Positions 35,786 through 48,751 of a stretch of DNA of 64,000 nucleotides are shown here, piece by piece. The notes under the pieces are model-generated. The model ran no database searches. It was not told the DNA's origin and saw nothing but the letters and a program-made list of their open reading frames with translations. The first letter of the stretch is position 1; each line of letters begins with the position of its first letter. Source of the stretch: Abelmoschus esculentus (lineage: Eukaryota; Streptophyta; Magnoliopsida; Malvales; Malvaceae); assembly GCA_035048815.1 (NCBI GenBank), contig JAUCBN010000020.1:8873501-8937500 (forward strand). Reading direction: 5' to 3'. The translations under genes and the position numbers were made by a program.

Positions 35786-38226
35786 AACAAATATTAAATA
35801 AACAAACCCAATAAAAATATTAACAGTCCAATTACAATATAAAACCCAAAATATATATGAGCCCGCAATATTATAATAGTACAAGGCCTAGAATTAATTT
35901 AATTACATTTGGCCCACGTAACAAGCCCGAAGATGCTACAACCCAAACCCGTGCTAACCCAAACCCGGTTGTCAAACCGAAACCCTAACTAATCTAATGC
36001 GCAGCCAACAGGGGACCGTTAGATTAAGGGATGATCTAATGGTCGAGATCCGGGCAGGAGAAGTCTCCAGTAGTGCCACGCACGCACGCGCGCCCTTCGA
36101 TCTCCCCACCCGCGCCGGTTCAGTCTCTAGCAGGCTCTTTAGATCTCGCGTGCAGACCACGAATGATCGTCCAGCTTTCACGGATTGCTGATCGCTCCCC
36201 CGGTCACCATCCTAACAACTAATGATCCTTCGTTCATCCGGGCCACCAGAAGTCCTCCCCGAGCGACACATCAACATGCAAAAAAAAAAAAAAAAAAAAA
36301 CGAACCGGAAATGTCAAAACAAACACCGCAGCTTGGCGAATAACAAACCAAAAATGGTAATGTTCAGAGACTTTCAGCAGATCAGGGAACCATATCAAAA
36401 GCACACATGAATACAACCAAAAAGGATACAAAGGAGCGATTTTTAATCTTTTTATTCATGTAACCAGAGATATATAAGAAAGAACCTAACGTTTATAATG
36501 GCATTCAGAAATCAAAAAAGCAAAAAAAACTTTCAAGGTAGTTTTTTTTCTCTTGTATCTCTAGCATGCATTAGAAAAAAGAGAGTTCAAAGTTTCCTTT
36601 TTCGTTACCTTTTGGGGTAGTTGACCGCCAACATGCTTTCTCCTGTGATAATCCCACAATCCTTGCGCTGTTAAGGGTGAACCGAGAGACGTACGGTTTT
36701 CGCCCCCTTTCTTTTTCTCTGTGACAAGAAGAAACTCAGTGCTCCCCTTTGTTTTAGTTTTTATTTAAAGAACTCTTGTCCGGGTTTTTGCTTTAGAGTA
36801 TCTATTTTCAAAAGGGGGTTCGATTTCGTTTAGGGTTTCGTAAAGAAAGGAGGACTCATTCTTCACTTACCGGCCGCCGCTAGCGGCGGCCGATACAACC
36901 CTAATCGGAGATTCAAAAGTGATTTTCTGGGTTCAGGTCTCCTGTTTTTCATCTTTCGCTTCTGTTCTTCATTTTTCAGAAGAACTTCCATGAGTTCTTA
37001 ATGATTCTGAAGAAGAATGGGGGAAAAGTGAGAGAAATTCTCTCGTTTTGACCAAAAAGAGGGAGTCTGAAAATGTTTCTCTCTTAAAAAGTGTGTTTTA
37101 TACTAAGTTCTTTTTAAAGATGGTATATTTAGGGTCATCAAACCCCTCTGTGTCAAGCTTTTTACACCCCGGGTCCTTAAAAAGCTTTCGAAATGTTCTT
37201 ATTTTGGTCCTTTCTGAGAGTTGTAATCCTTTTTCTAATAATGGTTTAATCGTTTAAGGGTCCTTCCGCATCTCTGGACTCCTTTTCAGGCCCTTCCTCG
37301 TTCCTAAATAACAATGTGGGGTCTGAAAGTTGTGAAATTATTTTATTTCGGTCCCTTATAAAGTTTAATCCCTGTTTATTCCCGTTTAGTCCCCTTCTTT
37401 CTTTATTTACTGTTTTGAACCTAAATTTCAGTTTCTGTTTTAACTTAGCCCTTTTCTAATGTTAATTAGGTTCTTATTCAAGGTTTATTTCATCTCATAC
37501 ATTTTATTTTATAATTATTTATTTATGTGTTTTTATTTCATATTCGTTTGTTGTATTTATTTACTTCTCGCACTTTATCTTTTATGCACCTTTATTCGAA
37601 TCGAAAATACAACCAACACTTTAATAAATGAATCAATTAATTCTTTGCTCGGTCGTAACAGGTTCGCCTTCAACCGTAATGCTGGCGGTGAATGCGTCTA
37701 TCTCCGAGTAAAGAGACATTAAAATATACCCAAATTTTTAAATAAATAACCGATTTAATACCACTCCAAATTGGAAGTTCCAAAATTAAATAAGCGGTAA
37801 ATATTTTTAAGGTACCAATTTTGGGCGGTTTGAAAAATGCTAATCCCGTTTTTTAACCGTAACCGATTCCCGAACCCTTTTAATTCCGAATCTCTGGTTT
37901 CACAGTATCCGGGCTACCTACGTAACCGGTGGCGACTCTCTCTTGTTTTTAAATAGCTTTTCAATTAATTTTCAAATTGTTTTCTAATGTTTCTAACCGA
38001 GTTAAACCCATTTTCTAATCTTTCCAATTATTTTCATAAAATCCCTAATTTCAAAACCTTTTTTATCCCTAAAACCCTAATTTTAACCTAATTTTTAAAT
38101 TTTCAAATCAAAATTTTCCTTTTCAATCAATATTTTAGTTTAATCCCTAATTTTCTAATTTTAACCTAGCTTTTCACTAGCGTCGCTTTTATTTCCATAC
38201 TCTGATTAAAAAGAAAGGTCGTTACA
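35544..38226. mobile_element. Solo LTR (2683 bp) with perfect AATAT duplication
   Basis: Begins 'tgtaatcactaattttatcc' and ends 'gaaaggtcgttaca'. The 5-bp flanks AATAT at 35539-35543 and 38227-38231 are identical. No coding domains are inside. It contains a (TTA)n tract at 35745-35783, a GC-rich segment near 35990-36200, a 21-base A run at 36280-36300, and a 22-bp GC palindrome at 36871-36892. Bases 37865-37945 match the fragment at 5235-5420 (inverted). A solo LTR is the simplest reading. Confidence 0.8.
35745..35783. repeat. (TTA)n microsatellite
   Basis: About 13 uninterrupted 'tta' units inside the solo LTR. Confidence 0.9.
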
Positions 38227-38231
38227 AATAT

Positions 38232-38394
38232 TTCATTTAACTTTTAATAAATTTTATATTTTATAATAAAATAAAATTATATTTCACAAATAATCGTGTG
38301 ATAGATTAGACATTTAAAATAAGTTATTATATTACTAACATTAGTTTAGTAACATTTAAATATTTGAGTGCAAAGCTAATGATTAATATCAACT
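38232..38394. other. AT-rich spacer
   Basis: Nothing recognised between the solo LTR and the RNase H remnant. Confidence 0.5.
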
Positions 38395-38640
38395 TCTATA
38401 TTCACCAGGTCTACTATCATATCCGGTGCCGTAGTAAACTCCAAAGTACCAACGGGTGCACCACGACTCAAGGCAGCGAATCTATCGGCCACTCTATTAT
38501 CTTCTCTAAATATATGACGAACACGTATATCAGATTCACGATTAAGAAGTTTTTAAATAGCCGTAACTAAAGCATTACCTATAAGTACCTCAGATTCACT
38601 ACCTAAAATCATGACAGTCTCACGACTATCCATCTCTAAC
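38395..38640 (-). pseudogene. RNase H domain remnant (LINE-type)
   Basis: On the minus strand the stretch translates with one stop to a segment starting MDSRETVMILGSESEVLIGN and including RVRHIFREDNRVADRFAALS. The HIFREXNRVADXXA motif is that of the plant RNase H-like domain attached to LINE reverse transcriptases (and some host proteins). No reverse transcriptase is next to it. It is a 5'-truncated fragment or a relic. Confidence 0.65.
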
Positions 38641-39712
38641 TAACATTAGTTTTTTAATAGTATAATCAAAATGTTAATTAAAAAAATAACATTTTTATTA
38701 GCTAATCAAATCGTTAATAAATTTTAAAGTCAAAATCTCGCACAAAAAGTGAAGGAAAAAAATAAAACAGCAGCCCCTATAAGTCCTATTCTTCTCACTA
38801 AACAAAACCTGCCAACCCTAAATTAAACTGATATTTCATTTCAGGACTAGGGTTTTAAAACTTTTAAAAATGAACAGCACAGTCATCCAACAACATGCTA
38901 CAAAAAAGACAAGAAAGATGGAAGTTTTGCATGTTACAGGCAAATATGGAGCAATGTTTATGATAAAAAAAAGACATGTTCACTGTTCAGTAACCTATAC
39001 CTGGCATCAGATACCGATCAATGGTGGATGAATTCACCGACACATTCTTTACTCGGTTTTACAAGTTACCCTGAACAAAAAAACAGAGTCAATGTGAGTT
39101 AGAACCCTTAAAATCTAGCTTCCATTGCCACACCCTTCCCCCAACCCCACCTCCAGTTCCAAGCACTATAATAATAAGAGACTACCCTATAGAAATAATA
39201 ATGAGTCTCATAATTAACAGTAGGAAGGGGATAGAATTTAACCTCAAGCAAACATCGTATGGGGAATTCAGTGTTAACAATTATGCAGCGGTCATAATAT
39301 GCGGTAAACATCATGTGTTCAATATAGTACAAACATAATGCAGCAAACATCATATTATTGTCTTCGTCTCTAATCCACCATTTATACAATGGGGAATTTA
39401 GGGTTAACAATTATTTCTTCATTGTACATTGGTTGCCTGAGTTGAAAAGGAGAAGATTGAAGTACATAATGTTATAGGGAGGGGAAGAAAATTATTCAAT
39501 ATCTAAGGTTACACTCATAAGTTTCAGAGAACATTTTAATTTCAATAATTGATTAGTAGTGGATAATATTTTGAACAACAAGAAGTTACAATACGAAATG
39601 AATAAAACAACATGATATGGAATTCACCTCAAGCAAAGTAGAGGACATTAAGCAAACCCTCCCAGTCTTTAACAACCATGTGAGACAACAAATGAACTAT
39701 AGAGCCACCCCT
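38641..39712. other. Intergenic and 3' flank of MED19
   Basis: No coding sequence recognised. Bases just left of 39713 should hold the MED19 3' untranslated region. Confidence 0.4.
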
Positions 39713-41241
39713 TCAGCCTGCTACTTTAATTACACCAACTTCATCTAATTTTGAGCTTTTATGCTGCAACAAGTTAATTATGTACTTGATTAGCACGACG
39801 AGAAAGTAGTTGGAAAACAAGGTTTACAAACACTATTCTAGGAAGAAGCAAAGAGTTGATTCTACATGCATAAAATATAAAGATAATCCACATAATGCAA
39901 CAAAAACAGAGCTAAATCCAGAATGATGTGCATTACCTTACTTTTTTTGTGTCTGTGAGCATCGTTAAGATCATCTCCATCGTGCTTCCTTTTCTGAAAA
40001 TATATGAATCATAAAGAAGTTTAAATGGAATTCCATTTAAAATTTAATTTCAAAATAAATTTTTTGATAAACTTTCAGATGATAAATTAAACATGAGCAC
40101 AGACCACAGTAGTTTATTGCTGACATCAGCAGAATTACTTATTTTTACTGATCAAAAAGGAAATATCTCATGCATAGCATCATTATAGTCTGCTAGCCAT
40201 GACTTGTTGACTAGAGATTTTTCCACTGTCCTAAGAGGGCAAACGACTAATCAAGCACTAGCTGCAAGAGGTAACAAACTTCCAACCTTTTCATGGTGCT
40301 TTTTTGAGTGATCGGCACCAGAATCATGATGCCCACTTCTATCCTTCTTTTTCTCCTTGTCTTTATCTTTACTTCGATCTTTATCCTTATGACGGTGCTT
40401 GTGCTTCTTATGCTCTTTATCCTTCTCCTTATCTCGGTCCTTGTGCTTTTTATGCTTCCTCTCTTTATCTTTGTCTTTGTCTTTATCTTTTGCTCCACTC
40501 TTTGATTTCCCAGCAATAGTAGGAATCCCTTTTTCACTCTATGAAATACAAAAAGGTTAATAACTCCAACTATAAATATTGAAGAAAAAAATTGTTAAAG
40601 GAAATTACAAACCGGATAACCATTAAAGTTTTACCAATTTACTAAATTGGCATAATATCTAGGACCATCGTGTAGCTTAAGACACTTATATAAAGTTACT
40701 ACCAAAGCAGTAAATTTCCTACCACTGGCAACTCGACAGGTGTGGTTTCACTCAGCTGGAAAGCCTCCTTAAGAATATCAAGGTCAAAAATCTGTATACG
40801 GGCATTAATATGTCTGTGAGATGTATTCTCAATAAGTTGGTCCAGCTGCATCCCTACTCCTTTTCTAATTTCCGTCTCCCCCACCACATTATGAAGATAA
40901 TGTGTATCCGAGATTGATACAGGAACAGATCTCTTGCAGAAGAAGTCACGGTGAGGCAATAATTTATAGTGACTTATAAGATCAACAGCACCGCTAAGTT
41001 CCCTTGGGCCTAAATTTATATATAAAAACAGTTTCTTGTCAGTTGCAAAAGAAATATAATAATAGAAATAGTAAATACCAAATAACTTCACATGAAATTA
41101 CCGTTGAATCTGAAATTCTGAATCTAAAAACTTCAGACTGAATAAATCCAAAAACAAATGCAATGAAAACAAAGAAAGTTCAATAAAACCAACAATCTAA
41201 AATATAGTACCTCCTCCAAATTTCTTGCCTTCAGGATCCAT
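39713..41241 (-). CDS. MED19: Mediator of RNA polymerase II transcription subunit 19
   Basis: MED19 is a nuclear subunit of the Mediator head, linking transcription factors to RNA polymerase II. Exons: 41211-41241, 40723-41009, 40287-40538, 39937-39993, 39713-39763; all junctions are GT/AG, and the total is 226 codons including the stop (225 residues). The N terminus MDPEGKKFGGG and the core GPRELSGAVDLISHYKLLPH, DFFCKRSVPVSISDTHYLHN and GVGMQLDQLIENTS are those of plant MED19. A long lysine/histidine-rich tract (KERKHKKHKDRDKEKDKEHK and onward) fills about residues 118-190 and is followed by KRKHDGDDLNDAHRHKKSK. Length and exon layout fit the plant proteins. The gene appears intact. Confidence 0.95.
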
Positions 41242-42640
41242 ATGTTAATGAATCATGTACCACCATCAACTGCAAGTTTTTAGCCAAAAGTCAAAGAGAA
41301 GATCCGTGAATATCTATTCGAAACATTTATAGTGGTAAACAAAGATTCCAGGGGATCTTCAGTTAGTTAAGCATAATCATCACAGGCAGCTTTCCACATG
41401 CATACATATGGTAAGTACATTTTTATACACTTTTCTCCCTTCTGTTGCGCACTTGTAAAATTAGAATCTTACAATTTTTAAGTTCCAAAGCTAACTTTTA
41501 CATCAAATATTGTTCTCCAACATAGCAATTAATTTCTTTACCCTCATTTTCTTACAATTTGTTTATATTCAAACAATTATATCACTAGCTCAAAAAGATA
41601 TATGAACATTTGGGTAAAAGATATGAGAAATAAAACTGATAAAAGCCAACTTGGTAATCAGATTGCCATTTGTTTTCAGACCAGAAAGATAAATCAAGGC
41701 AGAGCCAAGAATAATATTTGTATTATACATATCAAAGAACCAAAAACCTCAAGCATAAAACCAAACAAAGGTTTAATGGTGGATTAAGTAGAAGGAGATG
41801 AACCCACTAAATTTAAAAACTACATTCTCCAAGTTAAACTTTTGAGCATACCTTAGTATTAATTGCCAAAGCAAGACAAATAATAGCATATGTAACTTTC
41901 AAATAAATTCTACATTCCTAGTTAATGGTCATAAACAAGTTCAAGCAATAGCACTTTCAGCACGCTGAGAAATTTAAATCAGCCGCATACAGGACACTCT
42001 AGCTCCAAGTAATTCCAGATTTCCAGTGTGGTTTCCTCTAACTTTGCTACTAAATCCGCTTTAACCACTAAGAAAAATAACCTAATATTTCCTCATTCCC
42101 ACATAACAGCTAATACTCTACACGTAACATACACCAAAATTACAAACTTGCATTCTTCTCAATTCCTCATTACCATTATTTTTTTCTACATTCGTATTTA
42201 GATAATTTACTAGGGAAAGAACATGAGCAACTGCCTAAACAATTACGAATTCTATGCGCGTATTACACACACATAAAGAAAAATTACAAAGAAATTCCCC
42301 GTCAAATTTATCATTGCAGAATTTCAACAATAAACATTAAAAGAAATCAATTATACCTCAAACATGAAATCGCAAGTTTGCCGTCGTACTTTTCCAGATC
42401 ACGACAAAGCAAAGCTAAAAAGCAACAACTTTTTTCTCTTCTTCTAATCAACTCACTCACGCTTCTCTACCAGTAAAAAGATTACAAAAATTTGTCAAAT
42501 TAATATAAAAAATCAAAACCGTGTGAAAATTAAAAAAAAAGGGGGGGGAGGGGAAGAGGAGAAATTGACCAGTGCAATGAAGGGAATTGGAAGGGGGTTG
42601 AAGAGAGTTGAAGGGTAGAGAAACTTCGAGAGAGTTCTAA
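41242..42640 (-). promoter_or_regulatory. MED19 5' leader with a leader intron, and core promoter
   Basis: Inferred. On the minus strand an acceptor 'aaacttgcag' at 41269-41270 precedes 27 leader bases, and a donor 'gtttgag/gtataa' near 42358 closes an upstream exon, giving a leader intron of about 1.09 kb. The upstream exon and promoter lie at 42358-42640 and include an A-run followed by a G-run at 42531-42555. The Mutator-like element begins 36 bases further on. Confidence 0.45.
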
Positions 42641-42676
42641 AGCAAGCAAAAGAAAAAAGCTGGTACTTTTAGTTTT

Positions 42677-42855
42677 GGGTAAATTACATAAATGGTCCAT
42701 TAATTATATCTCAATTATTTTTATATTCTTTTACTATCAAAAGTTACGAATTAGTCCACTGACTATCTTTTTTGTTACAAAGTAGTCCTGTACCGTTAAA
42801 AAATAATAAAAATCTAATATGGACGTTAAAATACTAGTTGGATTACCATGTGACA
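42677..42855. repeat. Left terminal inverted repeat of the Mutator-like element
   Basis: Matches 50113-50293 in inverted orientation over about 180 bp with scattered mismatches, including the shared segment 'ccactgactatctttttt'. Confidence 0.88.
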
Positions 42856-42869
42856 TCTCTTTAATCTCA

Positions 42870-43072
42870 ATATGACGTGTCATCGTAACATCAAACACCC
42901 ATTGTTCTCCTCCACACCGTATCTATCTCTGCCGGAGAATAAGGCTAGCAAATCAGCAACGACTACTCTCTTCTATTGGTCCAACTCGACGTTTCTATGC
43001 AGACCCACAACCCCAACGTCTTGCTTTTTAACTTTGTGGCTCACATTCTGTTCTAAGAAAATAGTCTAATAA
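42870..43072. other. Unidentified segment inside the Mutator-like element
   Basis: More GC-rich than the terminal repeat, with no stop in one plus-strand frame for about 65 codons (ending 43069). No homology was recognised. It could be a second captured gene piece or diverged DELLA 3' sequence. Confidence 0.35.
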
Positions 43073-44694
43073 CTAGAAAATTGAGTTAACGACAACCACT
43101 TCAACTTCACTCGGACTGAGATCAAGCATTGAAGCATCCAAATCAACCAAAGAATTAGCAACGAACCCACGGTACTCGAACTCAATGTGAATCGATTCAA
43201 CTAACTGGGCCAACTTCCAACCAATCTCATGCAAATGATCTGAGTTGTTGTGACTAGGAGGTTTGATCCCAGTTAACCTAAAAGCCGGCAATCCGCCGAG
43301 TCTTAACGCTAAAGCTTGCATCAAAGCAAGCTATTGCATGCCTTGGTTCATCGAAAAATCAATAACATGGACTCTTTCTTTGCCTTTAAAAGCTTCGAGA
43401 ATGTTTTGGTTATTTGTGAAATGAGCGAACTTGAGATAAGGGCAAGTCTCGTAAAAATGCATGTGAAGAAAATCTGATAGAGTGATCCAGTGGGTTTTTC
43501 GGATATAATTTGTAAATCCGTCGAGCTAATGCTTCGACGAAAGATGTAGCCACTTTTCGCATAGCCCCATATTGAGAAACAACTAAGAATCCAATTTGTT
43601 TCACTAGAGCTTCGGCGAGATTGAGATTCTTTTGCTGCACAGCTTCGGCACATGCCATAAAAGCATGAACAAGCCGGATTCCGTTCCCTTGTGAGTCGAT
43701 AAGGATAACAGGACAAATTGAAACAACCCAAACTCCAAAGGAAGCTGTAGAAGGAGGATGAGTAATTTTCAAAAATTGACCAAAGTCAAATAAAGTCTAA
43801 ATAAGAATTTTAGAGTATTTTTTCACATTTTATTTTCTTTGAAAATCATTTACAAAAATTAAATCCCGAATCTAGGCTAATTGGCTTAACCGGTTCAACC
43901 GTACCCTTGATCCGATCATGATAACATCTAAGCCCATTTATAAATACCCCCATTGCTCTCTTACTACTACTACACTTTAGAACACATACTTGAGCTTTTC
44001 AACGACACACACTTGGAATCTTGCTTCCCTTGGCTGCCTCAGTTAATATCTCTGCATTGCAAGGTAAAAGAAAGGGTAAGCATAAGCTTAATGAGAGGTA
44101 AAACATAGAAATACTACCCTTGCAATGCAGCCCATAAGTCCATCAATAAAACACTTTAAATCATACTATATCATGCTCAATATAAGTGTCTCAAATATTG
44201 TTTACAAAACCAAAACAATTTCCTTATCAAGTGTCATTTATCTCATGCAATTCAAAACTAAAATTCTCAAGACTCTCATGCTTTTAAAACAACAACAAAA
44301 CTTTCGGCCTTCTTAATACACATGCATCTCTATGCACCATCTCAAGTCTTACATGCTATTCACCTAGAAAATCTTAAATCATACGCACTTTAATGTGCAC
44401 ATCACAAGTCTTATTTGCTAAACTCATAGCAACACTTAGGCCATTCTCTTGTGCTCATATCCTTGCACAAAACTTAGTTAACACACATGCTTGTGAAATT
44501 TATGACTTTAAAACATTACCTTTGCTAAACATTTCTATATCAACATGTGACACAATCTCATGCTTTTCAATACACAAAAATCTCAAATCATAAACCATGT
44601 ATATTGGCAACTAAGTGACTACCTTTGCTCAAACCTTATACCCATCGAATACTCGGATTCCTTATTCCTTATCAAGAGACACTTGGTCTCAACA

Positions 44695-44885
44695 TGCATC
44701 GGTTGGACACAAAGTCACCTTTGTTTACATGTTACCCCCACTACGTACGGTCGGACACAAAGTTACCCTTGTTTACGTATGGGTCAACTATATGCACGGT
44801 CAGACACAAAGTCACCCTTGTTTACATATAGGCGAGCTCTACACGCACGGTCGGACACAAAGTCACCCTTGTTTACGTGTAGGCA
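44695..44885. repeat. Minisatellite in the LTR remnant, four units
   Basis: Four units of about 49-51 bases contain 'ggtcggacacaaagtcaccc' with small differences and 'ttgtttac' after it. Confidence 0.78.
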
Positions 44886-45951
44886 ACACAACATATTAAC
44901 TCAATATTATAGTGCACTTAATCCTAATGGCATGTCATTTGTATTCATGGTCTTAAAATAATGTCACTAAGACAATATCATTCTCATTATGGATGGAAGC
45001 TTGTTGTTTTACAATGCACTCAACATATGTTCATCAAAGTGAACTCAAATCATGCTCAACGGCTTTATTCGGGGAAAAGGTAATAACCATACTTTAATCC
45101 AAATAATTATCATGCTTTAAAAGTCATGGAAACCATCATAAACCATGCATATACAACAACTAACACATGCATGTACCATTTTCAAACTCAATTCATGAAT
45201 TGAAAACCTTTTCTTCATAAGCATATTTCATAAACCAATGCAATATTATCAAATCATTGGATGTGTTACCAAAATCATAGGAATTAATAAAACTCAATGT
45301 TCAATTGCTAAAACATATATGATACCAATAGACAATAATGAAAACAACTTGTATTCAAAGCACTTATCATTTCTCATGCATAAACCACATATGTAAAAAC
45401 TACATTAAGAGCATGACCAAAATATGGCAAATATGGAGCGATATGGGAACCATTAAGAGAGTAAAACCATTTAACTTACTTCCGAGAGTAGGAAGGTTTT
45501 TTACACCATTCATACACCCCCAAACCTTTGATAAAACAAGTAAAATCTTGCCAACACGACAACCCACTCACCACTTATCCGAAACTCGCTTGCCGAAGCC
45601 AACCGACACTCTTGTCTTTTCCGAAACACCTCCAACACTTAGCTCAACATCTTGAACTGTTTTAACACAACAAAAACAGAGGGATTAATGCATATTAATG
45701 CATTCAATTAACCTCCAACACATCCCAAACAAATAGCCCTAAAAACTACACATAAAAAAACTGAAAACATATTCGAAACTCATCCGAACGACCTCCAGCA
45801 CTTAGCCAACGAAAAATACCACTTCCCAGCATCAAAACACAACCAAGAACCATGATCAAACCATCCTAAACCAACATCAAACTTTCAGCCACTCAAACAA
45901 GCCAAAATCTAATGTTCTAAGCCAATTAACATCACTAAAACCTAAGATCCA

Positions 45952-48751
45952 TGTAACCCCCTTAGCCCGGCCTGGACGGAACCGACACTAACGGGTCACA
46001 CGGGGAATATCGAACTAAACCCATTAAGGTTCAATTCGATAAACAACCTTGAAAACTGATATGTTTTTTTTTCTTATCTAGATGTATAATTTGGTTCCTA
46101 TGTGTGTCGAGGTCATGCGCAACAAAAACGGAAACATTCGATTCACGGTTGATCAATTCAATTCGCATATCAGTATATAAGGACCAAAACGCAAATAAAT
46201 TCTTAATTTCAACAATAAACCAGTAATGCGATCTACCATAGTTCAATTAAACATGCATAGCATACTCATAACAAAGTTCAGATCAAACGGTCCATTATTG
46301 CATCGTCAATTTCATGTTTCATAAAATAGGGACCTAATAGTAAAGCTCACAATATCATAGGGACTAAAACTAACATTTATTTACAAAAAATGCGAATTCA
46401 AGTTAACATCATGCATCTTGGTGATATTACAACTCTCGGTATTATTTATTGCATCTATATTCGATTGTGGAAAGACATCCGACCCTAGACGTAATTTTCC
46501 ACGCTTAAAATGTCATTTTTGGGTCAGGGGTATCGATACCTAGGGTCTCGGTATCGGTACCCTATCGTGGAGCTAGCCTCCTTGCACTTCGAAGGCTATT
46601 GGTATCGATACCCCCATAGGTGGTATCGATACTCCAGCATCCAGTGGAGTAATTGCATCGAACCATGGTTCGAACCACCCCAAATTAAGCCTTAAGGTAT
46701 CGATACCAGTATCGATACCCCCTGTGCACTTTAACAAGCATGAACATTCTAAGTTAATTCCACCCATTCAATACATTTATCACATCAAAGACCCAAAACA
46801 ATCTATAGGAATGCTCCCTAACATATGATTTAAAATCAACAATGTACATTCATGTACATGTCTCAATAATCCAAACAACACCATAATCCAACAATTAACA
46901 ATCCAAAATATTATAGGTCTTATTACAACATTAACCAAAGCAAAGAAAATCACACACTTCACATGGGTTTGATTTACACATTGTCAAGCCCCAAGTTATT
47001 TGCCAAAACATACCAAAATTTGAGATAACCTTCCCCTTGGTTCCCTTGCTCCGAACGTAGCCTTGAATGTCACTATTTGTCTACAAAGATGAGAGGAGAG
47101 CTTAAGCAAAACATGCTTAGTGAGGAAGCTCTAACATGATCATCAGTGCATCAATTTAAAACCATAACTTGTAATGCCTTTCTAAAACCAAACATGCTTA
47201 ACAATCATGTTCATGTTCAATACTAAAAACCTTTCCTTGAGTATGCATGGCATCATCAATTCATTTCACAAATAATGTGCAATGTTCCAAATATTTTCAT
47301 GTTTGTATATTGGCTTCCTAGTGATCACTTAATGCGAACCTTAAGTTCACCGAATACACGGATCCATTGATTAGAAACCTTTAGTCTCGTCATGACACAA
47401 AGTCACTCACCATTGACATGACACGAAGTCACAATTGACATGACACGAAGTTACCATTATCAAGCTCTACCACGCACGGTTGGACACATAGTCACCCTTG
47501 TTACGTGTAGGCATTTTTCCTTTATTTTCATAATATTTATAGTGCACTCAATCCTAATGACATGTCATTTGTATTCGAATCTAAAGTAGTGTCACTAAAC
47601 CAATATCAAGTCCAAGTATGCATGCTAATTTGCTGCTCATAATGCAACCATAATGTGTTCAACAAATGAACCAATAGTCATGCCCAATGGCACCATCATA
47701 TGTAAGGCAAATAACCATATCATATTCCACTTCATTTTTCATGTTTTCATAAACCATGGATGTCTTTATAAACCATGCATTTCCAGCAATTAACACATGC
47801 ATGCATCATTTCAAAATCAAATATATGCAATTCCAAAATCATATTGAATCATTGTTCACATATATGCCATTACCGAAAATCGAGGTAATGCAACAACATC
47901 ATTTAAAACACTTACTCTTGAACTATAGAAAGTTTTCACACTATTCCATAGCCCCCAAAACATAACCGAATCTTTGCGAAACACTTTAAAACCCGAAATC
48001 ACTCACCGACAAGCGAAACGAGCCCTCGCCGATGCTCCAATGGCAACGCCAACGCACCAACAACTTATGCACCTTCTTGCACTACCTCTTAGAGATTTGC
48101 TCCACCAAAAGATGAGAAAACCTTCCTTGATTTCCTTGAAAATGATGTTGATTTTGCAAAAATTGATGAGTAGGTTTTGTAGAGAATGAAAGGATGAGCA
48201 AAATGAAATAAATCTTGTAGAAAATGATGAAGAAATCAGCAAGTAATTGAAGAAATTTGAAGAAGAAGATGGAGAGAAAATGAGAGAAAATCTTGAGAGA
48301 AAAGATGGGAAAATGGGAAGTTACAAAAGAAAATAAAGTTGTCATCTAAAATAAAACAATTTTGGTGGATAAATCATTAATTAAAAATAAATTGGGTTTA
48401 TGGCCCTCTAAGGATTCTAAGTATGGTTTACTTTCCAATTTAGTCACTAAAAATCCTTATTGCCGAAAATTACTAATTAAATCCCCGAAACTTTCCCAAA
48501 AATTACAATTTGGTCACTAGCACAAAATTACGCCCAATTAAAAATCAAATTAAAGTTCAAATAATATTCCTTTAACTTTAAAACACCTTTTTAATATTTT
48601 TAGAACCAATTCACAAAATTACTACTTATCCGATTAAAATAATATTATTTTAATTTTTCCCGAAATAACGAACCCTAGGAATCCGATTCGACCTGAATCG
48701 AATTTCCCCAACTAACACTCAAACTACTAGCCCCAAAACCGGGATGTTACA
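45952..48751. mobile_element. Nested solo LTR (2800 bp)
   Basis: Begins 'tgtaacccccttagcccgg' and ends 'aaccgggatgttaca'. Flanks are 'atcca' (45947-45951) and 'atccg' (48752-48756), four of five matching. Its start resembles 7541 ('tgtaaccccctcgacccgg' and 'cacggggaatatcga'), so it belongs to the same broad family. A GTATCGATAC cluster is at 46530-46725. It carries no coding domain. Confidence 0.75.

Noticed and set aside
40304..40519. Open plus-strand frames over the MED19 Lys-rich exon
   Set aside because: They are antisense shadows of the MED19 coding exon, whose splice sites and homology are clear.
42872..43069. Possible new gene in the Mutator-like element
   Set aside because: Open for about 65 codons only and without recognised domain; kept as an unidentified segment.
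48082..48345. Phenylalanine-rich open frame
   Set aside because: Low-complexity frame within a solo LTR.
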